From positions 53,160,422 to 53,224,421 of the forward strand of contig JAKGHH010000004.1 in assembly GCA_022828595.1 (NCBI GenBank): a stretch of DNA of 64,000 nucleotides, read 5' to 3'. Positions 53,107 through 62,797 of the stretch are shown piece by piece (position 1 is the first letter of the stretch; every line of letters starts with the position of its first letter). The notes beneath the pieces were generated by a model that was not told where the DNA came from, searched no databases, and saw only the letters and a list, made by a program, of their open reading frames with translations. A program made the position numbers and the translations under genes. Source of the stretch: Nelumbo lutea. Lineage: Eukaryota > Streptophyta > Magnoliopsida > Proteales > Nelumbonaceae.

Positions 53107-53262
53107 TCTGCCGCAACACTTCCTTGCAATCCCCCAATTTAACACGGACATGCTAATGATGGAAATAAAAAGCAAATCATGTTATGTTATGAATTTTAAC
53201 AAAGGGTTGGCATGCCCATGTTAAATTGGGGAGTTGCAAGGAAGTGCTGCAACCACAGTTGC
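53107..53262. repeat. Inverted repeat, about 50-bp arms
   Basis: TCTGCCGCAACACTTCCTTG through ACACGGACATGC (53107-53152) pairs with GGCATGCCCATGTTAAATTG through GCTGCAACC (53209-53255). The right arm has about 9 extra bases. The spacer is about 55 bp. Confidence 0.75.
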
Positions 53263-53504
53263 AGCAGATGTGCTCTCTAACTATGCATTGTACCATAAAT
53301 TATTTACAAACAGCTGTCTTTTCAATGGGTAATCAAGCACCAAGGTCAAATCTGATTCATCAATCCGTATTATACCACCAATTCCCTCATATACAGACCA
53401 TAATCTAGTCACTTTAATTCTTCACTGTTATTTTTAACTCAAAATATGATTAATAGTTTCTTTTTAAGGGGATTGACAACATTACTTAAAGTCCTTCCTT
53501 TAAT

Positions 53505-53631
53505 GTTCAACAAGTTGTGGTGAATTTTAATGCATGATGTTGTGGTCCATGCAAATCAATTGCGCTACTGTGAACTATCTGAGAAATACCCTTCTCTCAT
53601 GTTCCTATCTGTGGATGTTGATGAACTAGCT
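53505..53631 (+). pseudogene. Thioredoxin-like exon
   Basis: Thioredoxins reduce disulfides through a WCGPC site. The exon reads VVVNFNA, a TGA, CCGPCKSIALL, then in another frame ELSEKYPSLMFLSVDVDELA, ending at a GTAAGT donor (53632). The active-site tryptophan is Cys, and a stop precedes it. The block order and spacing match plant cytosolic thioredoxins (type h or TPR-linked). Flanking exons were not found, so it is an isolated pseudo-exon. Confidence 0.8.
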
Positions 53632-53954
53632 GTAAGTAATGCCTATTCTTTCCAATCAGATTCCTAGCCTTTGAGCAAGATTTAAGTTTTTTCCTAATTA
53701 GTTTATTTAGAATAACCTTTTTTATCCAAGTTTTGGGATACTGATTTCCATTCTTGTATTTGGATGGGATCCTTTCCCTTTTTGGGCTGCATGGATATGT
53801 TATTTTTAATTTTGTTTTCTAGCTCTGTGACATTCAATTTAGTTTGATACGTAATTTGTCTTTTTGCCATGACTTGTGCCTACTCACAAGTATTTTACTG
53901 CAGTTCAATATGTTTTCACTCAGAACTTGGTTCCCTTTTTGTATGAAATCTAAC

Positions 53955-54608
53955 ATTTAATACATTGACCTTGGAGGTACAATTTCGGGGTCTCTCATGT
54001 TCTATTCAAGAAGGTGTCTTCCTCTTGGCAGGCATTCAAATTCCTCTAAGAATGTGAACTGGGTTGTTCCTGGCTCCACAATTTCTGCCCCTTCTGAGGT
54101 AAACCAACGGGTTCTTCTCGAAGAGATTGTGGGTTTACTACCCAATCAGAAGGGAGTCACACCAACCAAGTTCTTACTTGGGTTGCTCCACACTGCAATG
54201 ATTTTACATGCAAGACCCTCTTGCCGAGAGATATTGAAGAAAAAAGTGGGTGCCCAATTGGACAAAGCTGCATTGGAAGATCTTCTTATACCAAATATGG
54301 GCTACTCGGTGGAAACACTTTATGGCATTGACTGTGTCCAGGGGATTGTTGATCACTATATGTTGGTGGACCAGGCAACATTTGGGTCTTCTTCTCCTTG
54401 TGTAGTTGATGAGGGGCAATTGATGGATGGGTGCCCTTCACTGACCCCAATTACAATGGTGGCCAAGCTAGTGGACTAGTATCTTGCAGAGGTGTCATCT
54501 GATGTTAACTTGAAGCTCCCAAAATTTTAGTCCCTTGCAGCTGTGATCCCTGACTATGCCAGGCCACTTGATGATGGCATCTACAAAGCAATAGATATAT
54601 ACCTCAAG
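53955..54608 (+). pseudogene. NPH3-domain (BTB/NPH3 phototropin-signalling family) exon
   Basis: NPH3/RPT2-like proteins are adaptors of phototropin signalling. The exon reads YIDLGGTISGSLMFYSRRCL, NQRVLLEEIVGLLPNQKG, TPTKFLLGLLHTAMIL, QLDKAALEDLLIPNMGYSVE, CVQGIVDHYMLVDQATFGSS, DEGQLMDGCPSLTPITMVAK and YLAEVSSDVNLKLPKF, ending SLAAVIPDYARPLDDGIYKA, IDIYLK and a GTAAC donor at 54609. Two in-frame TAG codons (after VAKLVD and LKLPKF) replace Gly/Gln positions. The usual N-terminal BTB domain and the final exon are absent. Confidence 0.9.
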
Positions 54609-55144
54609 GTAACAAAACTTAGGTTGAGTGTTCTCATTAGCATCTAAGGTGGTCTTGTTGTACAGAGAAAGGAATCTCTTTTGCACTCTACTTTAATTGT
54701 TTAAAGTACTGACCTGGTGGATGGTGCATTGGTGTTTAAATACATGGAAAGAAACACCTTGGCCCCAAATATGTTACCTCAGTATTTGGTAGAATAGGTG
54801 GAGGTTTGGGACAATACATTCATAAAACCACTTTTTACAAGTAGAGAAGAATCAACTTCATAAAGAGGAACTCTCACTACATAGATGAACGAAAGATTAA
54901 GCAAATATGTCAAAGCCATGAGATTGCATTTTGTTGGTTCTAGTATATTGGAGAAAATAAGTTGGTGGTTTCTCCAACTATTGCTTGGACAATGTTAAAA
55001 ATACAGTTTTTTTAGTTTCAATGAAAATTTAGGTTATTTTTTGTTAAGCTTTTTGCATATTGTTTAGTTCTTTTATGTATAGGTGTTCTTTCTATGTTGG
55101 CCATTTTGGTCGAACATGAATCTAAGGAAAACATTTTTTTATGT
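54609..55144. other. No further NPH3 exon found
   Basis: AT-rich sequence after the donor; the expected HPWLT-type next exon is not visible. Confidence 0.4.
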
Positions 55145-55298
55145 ACAGTACATATCATTCCGGGATCCCTCCGATATGCCCCTACAATGGGTGTATCAGG
55201 GGTCTGACCAGTTCGGGGGTTGGACCCCTAAACGGGCCCCCTTGAACCAGTTTTGAAAAAAATAAAAAAAAAGGTATCGATTCGTATTTTGAACCTTG
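55145..55298. repeat. Small repeat with ...TTTTGAACCTTG end
   Basis: CCGATATGCCCCTACAATGG at the left and GTATCGATTCGTATTTTGAA then CCTTG at the right. The end resembles that of the 942-bp element at 39844-40785 and the copy ending at 57132. Confidence 0.5.
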
Positions 55299-55374
55299 TG
55301 TGCAGGTGTTCTTTTTGTGTTGGACATCTTAGGCAAACAGGACTACAGGGAAATATATAAAAAAATACCACCTA

Positions 55375-55752
55375 TACTGACAGACTATATCTATTGGTAT
55401 ATCCTGAACCTATACTGACGGACAATCTCTATTGGTATATTTTGATCCTTTATCAACGCGCAAAATCTGTTGGAATAAAGTGAACCTATACTGACGGATA
55501 GGACCCATATTGTGACGAATGAACCCGTTGGTATAGCAATATATGCCATACCCAGTACCTACGATGTACATAGATGAATAGCTTGATTGACAGTTTAGAA
55601 AGTCATTGGACCGATGGACAAAATCCATCTGTATAGGTGTATATCGACGATATCTTACCAGATGCACTAGTTGACCGTCGGAGTAGCACATTTAGGGATA
55701 TACCTATGGTTTATAAACATATACCGACGGATTTGGCATATTTCTTGTAGTG
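55375..55752. repeat. CACTA-2 right subterminal repeats and terminus
   Basis: CCTATACTGACGGA-type units near 55391, 55409 and 55486, variants CTGTTGGAATA and CGTTGGTATA, and TATACCGACGGATTT just before ATTTCTTGTAGTG. Confidence 0.75.
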
Positions 55753-56400
55753 GCTCTCTGATCTATCTCACTATGACCCAGCCTGATATTTCACATGTTG
55801 TTCAGGTCGTCAGTCAATTTGTCTCTACCCCGCAACAACCTCATATTATTGTTGTACACCGCATCATCCGTTATGTTAGAGACACAACCTCTAGAGGACT
55901 ATTTTTCTCTACCCCAACATCCATACAGTTGAGGGTTTATGCTGATGTCGATTGGGCTAGTTGTCCTAACACTTTCCAATCCACTACTGGGTGGTTTGTC
56001 TTCATGGGTGACTCTCTCATCTCCTAGAAGTGTAAGAAGCAATAAACTGTCTCTATGTCTTCTACTGAAGCTGACTATAGAGCTATGTCTTCTGCCTATA
56101 GCGAGATTGTTTGCTTGAAGTCTCTTTTCATGGATCTTGATACTCAATTTCCTATTCCTATCCCTCTATGTGCTAACAACACTAGTGCTATCAAGACCGC
56201 ATCTAATCATGTCTTTCATGAGAGGACTAAACATATCGAGGTGGACTATTACTTTATTAAAGACCTTCTTGTTGTAGGCTTTATATCTCTTCCTCATGTA
56301 GCCTCTCACATGTAGGTTGTCGACATCTTCACTAAGGCCATGACTAAAAGTAGACACCTCGTTGTTGTGGGCAAATTGATGCTGATGTCTACGCATTAGT
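55753..56400 (+). pseudogene. Copia B RNase H
   Basis: Begins SLIYLTMTQPDISHVVQVVS at the insert junction, then QPHIIVVHRIIRYVRDT, RVYADVDWASCPNTFQSTTG, SMSSTEADYRAMSSAYSEIV, LCANNTSAIKTASNHVFHER and TKHIEVDYYFIKDLL. Only two stops over about 210 codons, so this part is well preserved. The upstream RT is missing. It ends at the purine tract before the 3' LTR. Confidence 0.88.
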
Positions 56401-56411
56401 TTGAGAGGGAG
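56399..56411 (+). other. Polypurine tract of copia B
   Basis: GTTTGAGAGGGAG directly before the 3' LTR. Confidence 0.8.
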
Positions 56412-56635
56412 TGTGAACATATAGCTTGATGTACATTATTAGAATAGTCCTTTTTGTACAGTATTGTATTCTTATTATTTTATTTCTTCTTTTTATCTTT
56501 CAACCCTGTAAGGGCATTCTTGTAATTGTACATATCTTTTATCTCTTTAATATAAAAGAGGTTATTTGGGGTGGGGGTCGACTATTCTTAACACCCTTAA
56601 TTTTGTTCTCTTTTTTGCTCTCAGTTCGGTTTACA
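56412..56635 (+). repeat. 3' LTR of copia B (224 bp)
   Basis: TGTGAACATATAGC to TTCGGTTTACA; matches 42565-42774, with a 14-bp extra CATTCTTGTAATTG near 56515. Confidence 0.88.
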
Positions 56636-57545
56636 CCCCATGTATGTATGGTAAGGAAATGCAAAGCAAAGTATGCAAACTGAAAAATCACTTCATGGCC
56701 TCAAGCAATCCCCATGAGCTTGGTTTGATTGATTTAGAGTTGCACTTGTTGAGTTTAGCTATATATAGACACAACCTGACCATACCTTGTTTGTAAAAAA
56801 GAGAGACACTCAGGTTATGTTGATGATATTGTAGTTAGAGGCTTACAAAGATGTTGATTAGTCTAGTAGTATTGATGATAGGAAATCTACATTGGGTTAC
56901 TGTGCCCAATATGCCCGATACGCCAGTATGGGCGTATTGGGTGAATCGATACATCTTTTGGCACTTTTTTTTTATTTTTTTGCAATTGGTTCAGGGGAGC
57001 CGATTTAGGCCTCCTCCACACCCTGAACCGGTTAGACCCCCGATACACCCACTATAAGGGCGTATCAAAGGGGTCCCGAAATGATATGTATCGGCCAATA
57101 TGGGCCAATATGTGTCGATACTTTGAACCTTGATTGTTCCTTAGTTGCAAGGAATATTGTCTCCCAGAGGAGTAAGAAAGAGTCAATGGAAGCCAGGTCT
57201 TCGGATGAGACAAAGTACACGATAATGGAACATGGAGTTTCAAAGTTGTCATGGTTCAGGTCACTTCTAGAGGAGATGGGTATCACACATTATAAAGCCC
57301 TTAATGCTTTTCTGTGATAATCAGGCTGCAATCAACATAGCTCACAACCCAGTTTAACATGATAAGACAAAACATATTGAAGTTTACCGACATTTTATAA
57401 GAGAAATGGTAGTTTCTAGAGAAGTTTGCCTTCCTTTTATTGACTCAGAGAAATAGTTAAAAGATGTTTTAACCAAGGGTGTCTCCAAAGCAAAGTTACA
57501 ACATTGTGTAAACAAGATAGGCATGATTGATATCTATGCTCAACT
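56636..57545 (+). pseudogene. Copia A RT end and RNase H
   Basis: Resumes copia A after copia B: GKEMQSKVCKLKNHFMASSN near 56650, LMIL and SSIDDRKSTLGYC near 56840-56900, then a small repeat (about 56902-57132), then SLVARNIVSQRSKKESMEAR and SSDETKYTIMEHGVSKLSWF (57135-57255), DNQAAINIAHNPV near 57321 and HDKTKHIEVYRHFIREM near 57360. It ends VNKIGMIDIYAQLEG then GGGAGTG purines before the LTR. The catalytic YVDD of RT falls in the missing part around the junction. Confidence 0.82.
56902..57132. repeat. 231-bp repeat inside copia A RNase H
   Basis: CCCAATATGCCCGATACGCC to GATACTTTGAACCTTG. It separates STLGYC from SLVARNIVS, which are adjacent in other copia RNase H domains. It shares its right end with 55298 and its TATCG words with the 942-bp element. 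Confidence 0.6.
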
Positions 57546-57555
57546 TGAAGGGGAG

Positions 57556-57912
57556 TGTAGTGATAATAGGCCGAATGGGCCTTTGGTTTCTTTGTTTTTC
57601 TTTAAGTTATGTTTATGAGTTGTGCTAGTAGGTAGTGAGACTTAGTTATGGGCATGTTTTCTCTTTTTTTATTGTTTTTTATTTCTGTCTTTAATGATGG
57701 ACACCTTACTAAGGGCACTCATGTAATTGTCCTTATTTTATACAACAAAAGAATAAAAGAGATCATTGGAACCGAATAGAGTTTTAGAACTCTCTTTCTT
57801 CTTCCTTCCCTTTCTTCCATCTTCTTCTTCCTTTACTTTTCTTTCTTTCATCTTCTTCTTCTCTTATGTTTTTTCTTTTCTTTATATTAGATTATTACAA
57901 GTGGGATCTACA
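57556..57912 (+). repeat. 3' LTR of copia A (357 bp)
   Basis: Starts TGTAGTGATAATAGG after a GAAGGGGAG purine tract and ends GGGATCTACA. Aligns throughout with 30067-30431. Confidence 0.82.
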
Positions 57913-58013
57913 ATTATATTTTTATTATTTTTCAATTTTAACAAAAAGAAAAAAAACCAAACTGGCACAACCCACATTACAACTGTACCTGCAATGATCT
58001 TGTTGGGATAGGT

Positions 58014-59150
58014 TTTGGTTCAAAACACCTTATGGCTTGAATTGAACCAAAGGGGAACCCAAGTTTCCTACTCTCTTTGGTGTGGGACATGGTACACTTC
58101 CAATGAAATTCAACAACATAACACTTTACATGCTCCACCATCTCACATGTGTGGATTAAGTTAAGCAAAAGGTTTGGGGTGTTATGTCTCCAAATTCAAT
58201 TTTTGAAACCTTAAAAAAAAGAAGAATGTGAAAGAAAAGGAAACTTAACTATCCAGTTGACAAATGGGAGAGGCTAAACCAAAAAAGGGGAAACTCAACT
58301 TAGGGCTTGCTTGCCAAACCCTAGATAAGTAGACACCATTAACGATCAATTTGTAGGAAATCGTTTTGCAAGAAATAATGTTTCTTCTTCACTATTTTGT
58401 TTTCTTCTTCTTTGGGTGGCATTAACAAGAGATTTGCAAAGACAACTTATAGTTTCTTCTTTAACCTTCTAATCAAAGGCTACAAGTCATGTGTTGTTGT
58501 TGTTTGAATGGTACAAAATGATGAATTAGAGGTAACACTTCAATCAATAGATGGGAGAGGCTAAACAAAAAACGGGAAACTCAACCTAGAGCTTGCTTGC
58601 CAAACCCTAAATGAGTAGACACCATTAACAACCAATTTGTAGGAAATCATGTTGTAAGAAATTCAATCCAAGAACAAGGGCAAAAATTGTTTTGCAAAAT
58701 GTTTCTTCTTCACTATTTCGCTTTCTTCTTCATTGTTTATCCTCTCCCATGTGTCAACTGGACAGTCAAGTTTCCTTTTTTTTCCACCTTTTTCTTTTTT
58801 AGGGTCCAAAAATTGAATTTGAAGACATAATGCCTCAAACCTTTTGTTTAACTTAATCTACACATGTGAGGAGATCGGATTTAGTGCTCATTAGAGCGTG
58901 TTCACACCATTCTTATAACCTTTTATAATCATGCATTGAGAATATCTTCATACTTGTATGCTTTTTTCATGGGGAGATAATCCCAATACAAGGCCATAAG
59001 GGATTGTGCAAGCGGTGTGAGCTCAGTCTTGTGAGGACAAAATCTGATTTCACATGTAAGATGAGGGAGCATATAGAGTGTGACATGGTTGAATTTCATT
59101 GAAGTGTACCATGTCACACCAAAGACAGTGTAAGAAATCCAGGTTCACCT
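58014..59150. mobile_element. Long inverted-repeat (foldback) element
   Basis: The left arm (about 58060-58280) and right arm (about 58735-59130) pair. TTTGGTGTGGGACATGGTAC at 58078 matches GTACCATGTCACACCAAAG at 59105, and TGTGGATTAAGTTAAGCAAA at 58151 matches TTTGTTTAACTTAATCTACA at 58843. The right arm has an extra stretch (58870-59090) without left partner. Between the arms lies a direct repeat (58262-58360 and 58553-58655). No coding sequence. Likely a Mutator-like or foldback element. Confidence 0.7.
58262..58655 (+). repeat. Direct repeat inside the foldback element
   Basis: ATGGGAGAGGCTAAACCAAA... GTAGACACCATTAAC ...CAATTTGTAGGAAATC at 58262-58360 recurs at 58553-58655 with about ten differences. 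Confidence 0.85.
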
Positions 59151-60067
59151 AGGTGACCAATCACCTATTGAGGGTTAAGACTTGTAAGGCCCTATTTGAT
59201 TTCACTTAAATTAAGTACTTATTCAAATAAGTACTTACAATAAGTGTTAGGACCACACCACAAGTGGAAAATAAGCACTTATTCCTATCTAGCAAATAAG
59301 TTAGGAATAAGTGCTTATTTCGAAAATAAGCAACATTGGATGGCTTATTTTAAGTACTTATTCAAATTATTTGGGATGATATAGTCCTTAAAAAAATTCC
59401 TATTCCCCAAACTACCCCCATGAATGGAGAAAACTCTTTATCTTCTCCATTTTTGTAGGTTGAGTAGCATAGTGGAAACAAGAAGCAGAGGGGCAACCGA
59501 TGACATCTAGAACGGGCAAAAACCAACTAGTGGGTGGGTCATTTCCCAATTTCAAACATTCCTCTTGCAAGAAAACTCCATATTTCATTGTATTTGTGAA
59601 GTTTTTTAACACATGGCTTTGTTCTCTATGTTTTTTTCTAGATTTGAGTTTTTGGACAGAAAACTCATCAACAACTTGTTGAAAACCACAAGTAAGGCTT
59701 CCTACTCCCAATACGTTGGTCGTTTCATCGCTATTTAACTTGTTTTTGTATATTTTAGTGAAAACCATTTTTTCTATTTTTCAATGATATAAACTAAATA
59801 ATGATGCAATGTTGTATGTGTGTTTGGTTGTATATTCTGAATTTTGATTTGTTATTTTTTGGAATATTAATATGAATAATTGATGATATTTTTTTCTTGT
59901 GGTGTTCTTCCATATTTTTTGCTTCTTGCATAATGCATTTTTTTTGGAACAGTATGCAATTTTTGATTTTTTTATTAGTACTTATTATATAAAAATAATT
60001 AATAGGGTTTGGTGAAAACATTCATTATTTATTATTATTGTTATCATTATTATTTGTATTAATACTA

Positions 60068-60115
<48 letters not shown>
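60068..60115. repeat. ATT microsatellite
   Basis: About sixteen ATT/TTA units; a shorter one lies near 60593-60620. Confidence 0.9.
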
Positions 60116-60264
60116 TATCACTAGTATTATTGTTTTTATCATCATCCTCATCATCATCATTATTATTTTTATTATTATTTATCACTAGTATTATTGTTTT
60201 TATTATTATTATGATTATGATTGTTAGTGTTATTGATACTATTCTCATTGTTATTAATATTATG

Positions 60265-60545
60265 AAAGTACTTTATGAAAACTACTCTTTGAAAGTACTT
60301 CCTGTAAGTATTTTATGAAAATTACTCTTTGAAAATGATTCTTGAAAGTACTTTAAACCTGCCCTTTGAAAGTACTTTATGAAAATGTATTTTTGAAAGT
60401 ACTTTATGGAAAATGCTTTTCGAAAGTGCTTTATGAAAGTACATTATGGATTGCTTTTTGAATGTACTTTCTAAAAGTATTTTATGAAAATTACTTTTAG
60501 AAAATACTTTTCGAAAGTACTCTTCAATAAGTGCCTTTCAAATGT
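60265..60545. repeat. GAAAGTACTTTATGAAAA array
   Basis: Around fourteen imperfect units (GAAAGTACTTTATGAAAA, GAAAGTGCTTTATG), related to the array at 46670-46990. Confidence 0.8.
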
Positions 60546-60590
60546 GCTTTGACATATTATATTTCATTTTGAAACAATATTTATTACTTA

Positions 60591-60621
<31 letters not shown>

Positions 60622-60933
60622 GGCACTCATGTGGATTACATGTAGACCCTTATGTGTTTCGAAGTAGTGATATAGCAAGTTCCTTTAAAATATACAATAT
60701 AATATGCAAAAACCAATATTTATATGGGTGTGTGAAATAAGGGCAAAATGTATTTTTTGCTAAAATAAGTACTTATTGGGAAAGTGGTTCGCCAAACATT
60801 CTCACCCAATAAGTACTTTTTATACTTTCATACTTTTGAAAACTGAGTTGCGTTGAAGCTCAGTAGACCATCATTGCTAGCATACCCACCAGGTCCAAAG
60901 CATAGCGGCTTCTAGATTTCAAAGTGAGCCATG

Positions 60934-62481
60934 TGATGAGACTGAAAATAATCATATTTTTGTCCCCTAATTTTCATATTTTTACATTACTTTAGCACTT
61001 AAATGGACTCATTACTCTTGTATTTCGATTCAGGGCAATAAAGAAGGCAATTGGAAGAAAACATGGCAAATCGGGTGATTTTGCACAGTTTCGGCGACAG
61101 TCATTAATCTGGGCCTAACTCTCAATTCCGAATTCCAAATTGGACAATTCAAGAATGAAAGGAAGGCCCACAACTTTTATGTTTTGGGTTTTAACAGATT
61201 CGGCCCGCATCGAGTACAAAAATGAGCCCGAAGTCGGAGCAAGTTCGTAGCCATGCCTATTTCACAACTTAAGCCCAACTCGCAGAAGTACCTTGAAGTA
61301 GCCCAAGTTTTAAAGCAGTCAAACTCGAATTCAAGGGTCAAGAGTCCAAATTTCGAATGTAATCTCCAAGGAGAGAGTCTTATCAGATCTAAAGTCTTGA
61401 ATGTAATCCTAGAGAGATAAGAAGATTGGGATTAGATCATTAGATAAGAGATATGATAGGATTAGTTCAAAGAAGATCAAGACTCCCTAAAGATAAGATG
61501 ATCTCTTAGAAGGACTTGGAAAACAACCCTCTCCTTTGGCTATATAAAGAGGGGGGCGAACCAGCTCTAGCATCACTCACTCCCAAATCCAAGAGATCAT
61601 CAAGAAGACCCAGAAGCTCAAGAAAACAGTTCGACTATGGAGAAGCAAAGCATGGAGATTGCACAGATCATGAGCAGCTAAGCTTCTTTTTCTGGTTCAA
61701 GGGGGGAGGTTCGATCGTGTCATTGTGAGGTTCTGTAGTTAATTTATTTTCTTGCTTCTTAATTCAAGTATTCATTGATTCTTGTGCATATTTTTATTGG
61801 ATGTTGATGTTAAGTAGTTTGACAAACTGAATTAATGTTGATTTTCCTACTGCTATCCATGATTTTGGTGATCTGTAATTGTCACAGACAATGGTACAAG
61901 TAGCAATTAGGTTGATATCTTTTTGGGTCAATTGTTCGTGATAGCCTTTGACCAATGTTTTAACATGGTTCAACCTAAAGGAATCGATGGAACAAGATTC
62001 AGTAATTGCAGCTATCTCGATTATTGTTATTTTGGTTTAACTGTTTTCACAAATCTTAATGCTATCACTGTTTAACATGGAATGCTATTGTACCCAGTTG
62101 AGTGGTGATAAGTGTTGATCGAATGCTGGGTTTGGTCAACTGAATTAGGAAAACACAAGGTTTATTATGGCTATCCTAATAAATCTAAGGTTAAATGCTT
62201 GAATGGCAAGAATGCTGAAATTTACCTAAGACTGATGGCCAATCGATTCAACCCGAACCCTTGAACCAGAATTTGGTAAGACTGATTTTCTCTTGTTTGT
62301 TTAATTTGTTATTGCTTTCTTATTCTTTTAAACTTTAGTTATTTTTCCACTCAATTACTTTATCCATTCGGTTAAGAGATTACTGATTTGCTCCCTGTGG
62401 GATTCGACCTAGTACCACTTTTTACTGCAATTATTTGATTGTGGGACTAGTACTAATTTTGAAGGCTTCGACAACCCATCA
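60934..62481 (+). mobile_element. Solo LTR with perfect CCATG duplication (1548 bp)
   Basis: Begins TGATGAGACTG and ends GACAACCCATCA; CCATG lies on both sides (60929-60933, 62482-62486). Contains a TATA box (GGCTATATAAAGAGG near 61540) and, near the end, CCCTGTGGGATTCGACCTAG, a phrase common in long gypsy LTRs. No coding sequence; the 70-codon frame at 61516-61728 overlaps the transcript leader and is not a gene. Confidence 0.9.
61542..61550 (+). promoter_or_regulatory. TATA box of solo LTR
   Basis: CTATATAAAGAGGGGGGCG, in the middle of the LTR, consistent with a U3/R boundary just downstream. Confidence 0.65.
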
Positions 62482-62797
62482 CCATGCATGGAGTTTGGAG
62501 AGCTAGAGAAGATGATGAAGTTTGGCAAAGGTGAAATATTGCCAATGGTTGGAGAAAACAATGGAGAAGGGCATAAATGGTATTTTAAAATTCAACTAGG
62601 GATAATTTTGGAAGAAAATTGAATAAGTGCTTATTATATAAGCACTTAAAAAAGATATCGATTTGGGCTTAATAAATAAGCCCTTATTTTTAAAATAAGC
62701 ACTTATTTCAGGCTTATTTTCTAAACACCAATAAGTGCTTAATGGTGTGGTTTCAACCCAAATAAGCACTTTTTAACCACTCCCAAATATGGCCTAA

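Larger units (their letters stand above)
45975..55752. mobile_element. Gene-fragment-carrying CACTA-type insert (CACTA-2)
   Basis: This block replaces the RT of copia B. Its right terminus ATTTCTTGTAGTG (55740-55752) is a CACTA end, preceded by subterminal units such as CTATACTGACGGAC, TATACCGACGG and ATTGGTATA (55375-55735). It carries pieces of RAD51B (47500), a thioredoxin (53505) and NPH3 (53955), all with genomic introns. A clean left CACTA end was not found: CACTACATTTTTC at 46003 is only a partial match, so the left end may have been lost together with the RT. No transposase seen. Confidence 0.6.
42565..56635 (+). mobile_element. Copia element B, nested in copia A
   Basis: LTRs at 42565-42774 and 56412-56635, with target flanks TCCCA (42560-42564) and CCCCA (56636-56640). 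Copia A RT reads on across the junction: EEVYMP before and GKEMQSKVCKLK after. B carries gag, protease and integrase (43291-45975) and RNase H (55753-56400). The RT core is missing, replaced by the 9.8-kb insert. Confidence 0.85.
30067..57912 (+). mobile_element. Copia element A (exploded by nested insertions)
   Basis: One copia element whose LTRs lie at 30067-30431 and 57556-57912. Its coding pieces occur in order between the insertions: gag (30896-31446, 32916-33022, 38343-38750), protease and integrase (38752-39835), linker and RT start (40794-42564), RT end and RNase H (56636-57545). Insertions in order are solo LTR 31447-32910, CACTA-1 33023-38342, an 8-bp-TSD element 39844-40785, MITEs 40992-41446 and about 41473-41740, copia B 42565-56635, and a small repeat about 56902-57132. 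No clear target duplication was found at the outer ends. Confidence 0.8.
59188..62794. mobile_element. Harbinger-like element with TAA duplication, split by a solo LTR
   Basis: Flanked by TAA (59185-59187, 62795-62797). The left end is GGCCCTATTTGATTTCAC and the right end reversed is GGCCATATTTGGGAGTGG. Subterminal AATAAGTACTTATT/AATAAGCACTTATT palindromes are dense at both ends. It contains an ATT microsatellite (60068-60115) and a GAAAGTACTTTATGAAAA array (60265-60545). No transposase. The solo LTR at 60934-62481 is nested inside. Confidence 0.78.

Noticed and set aside
57766..58011. Phe/Ser-rich 81-codon frame
   Set aside because: Pyrimidine-rich 3' LTR of copia A; the equivalent frame in the 5' LTR is not conserved.
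61516..61728. 70-codon open frame
   Set aside because: Inside a solo LTR just after its TATA box; leader sequence, no domain.
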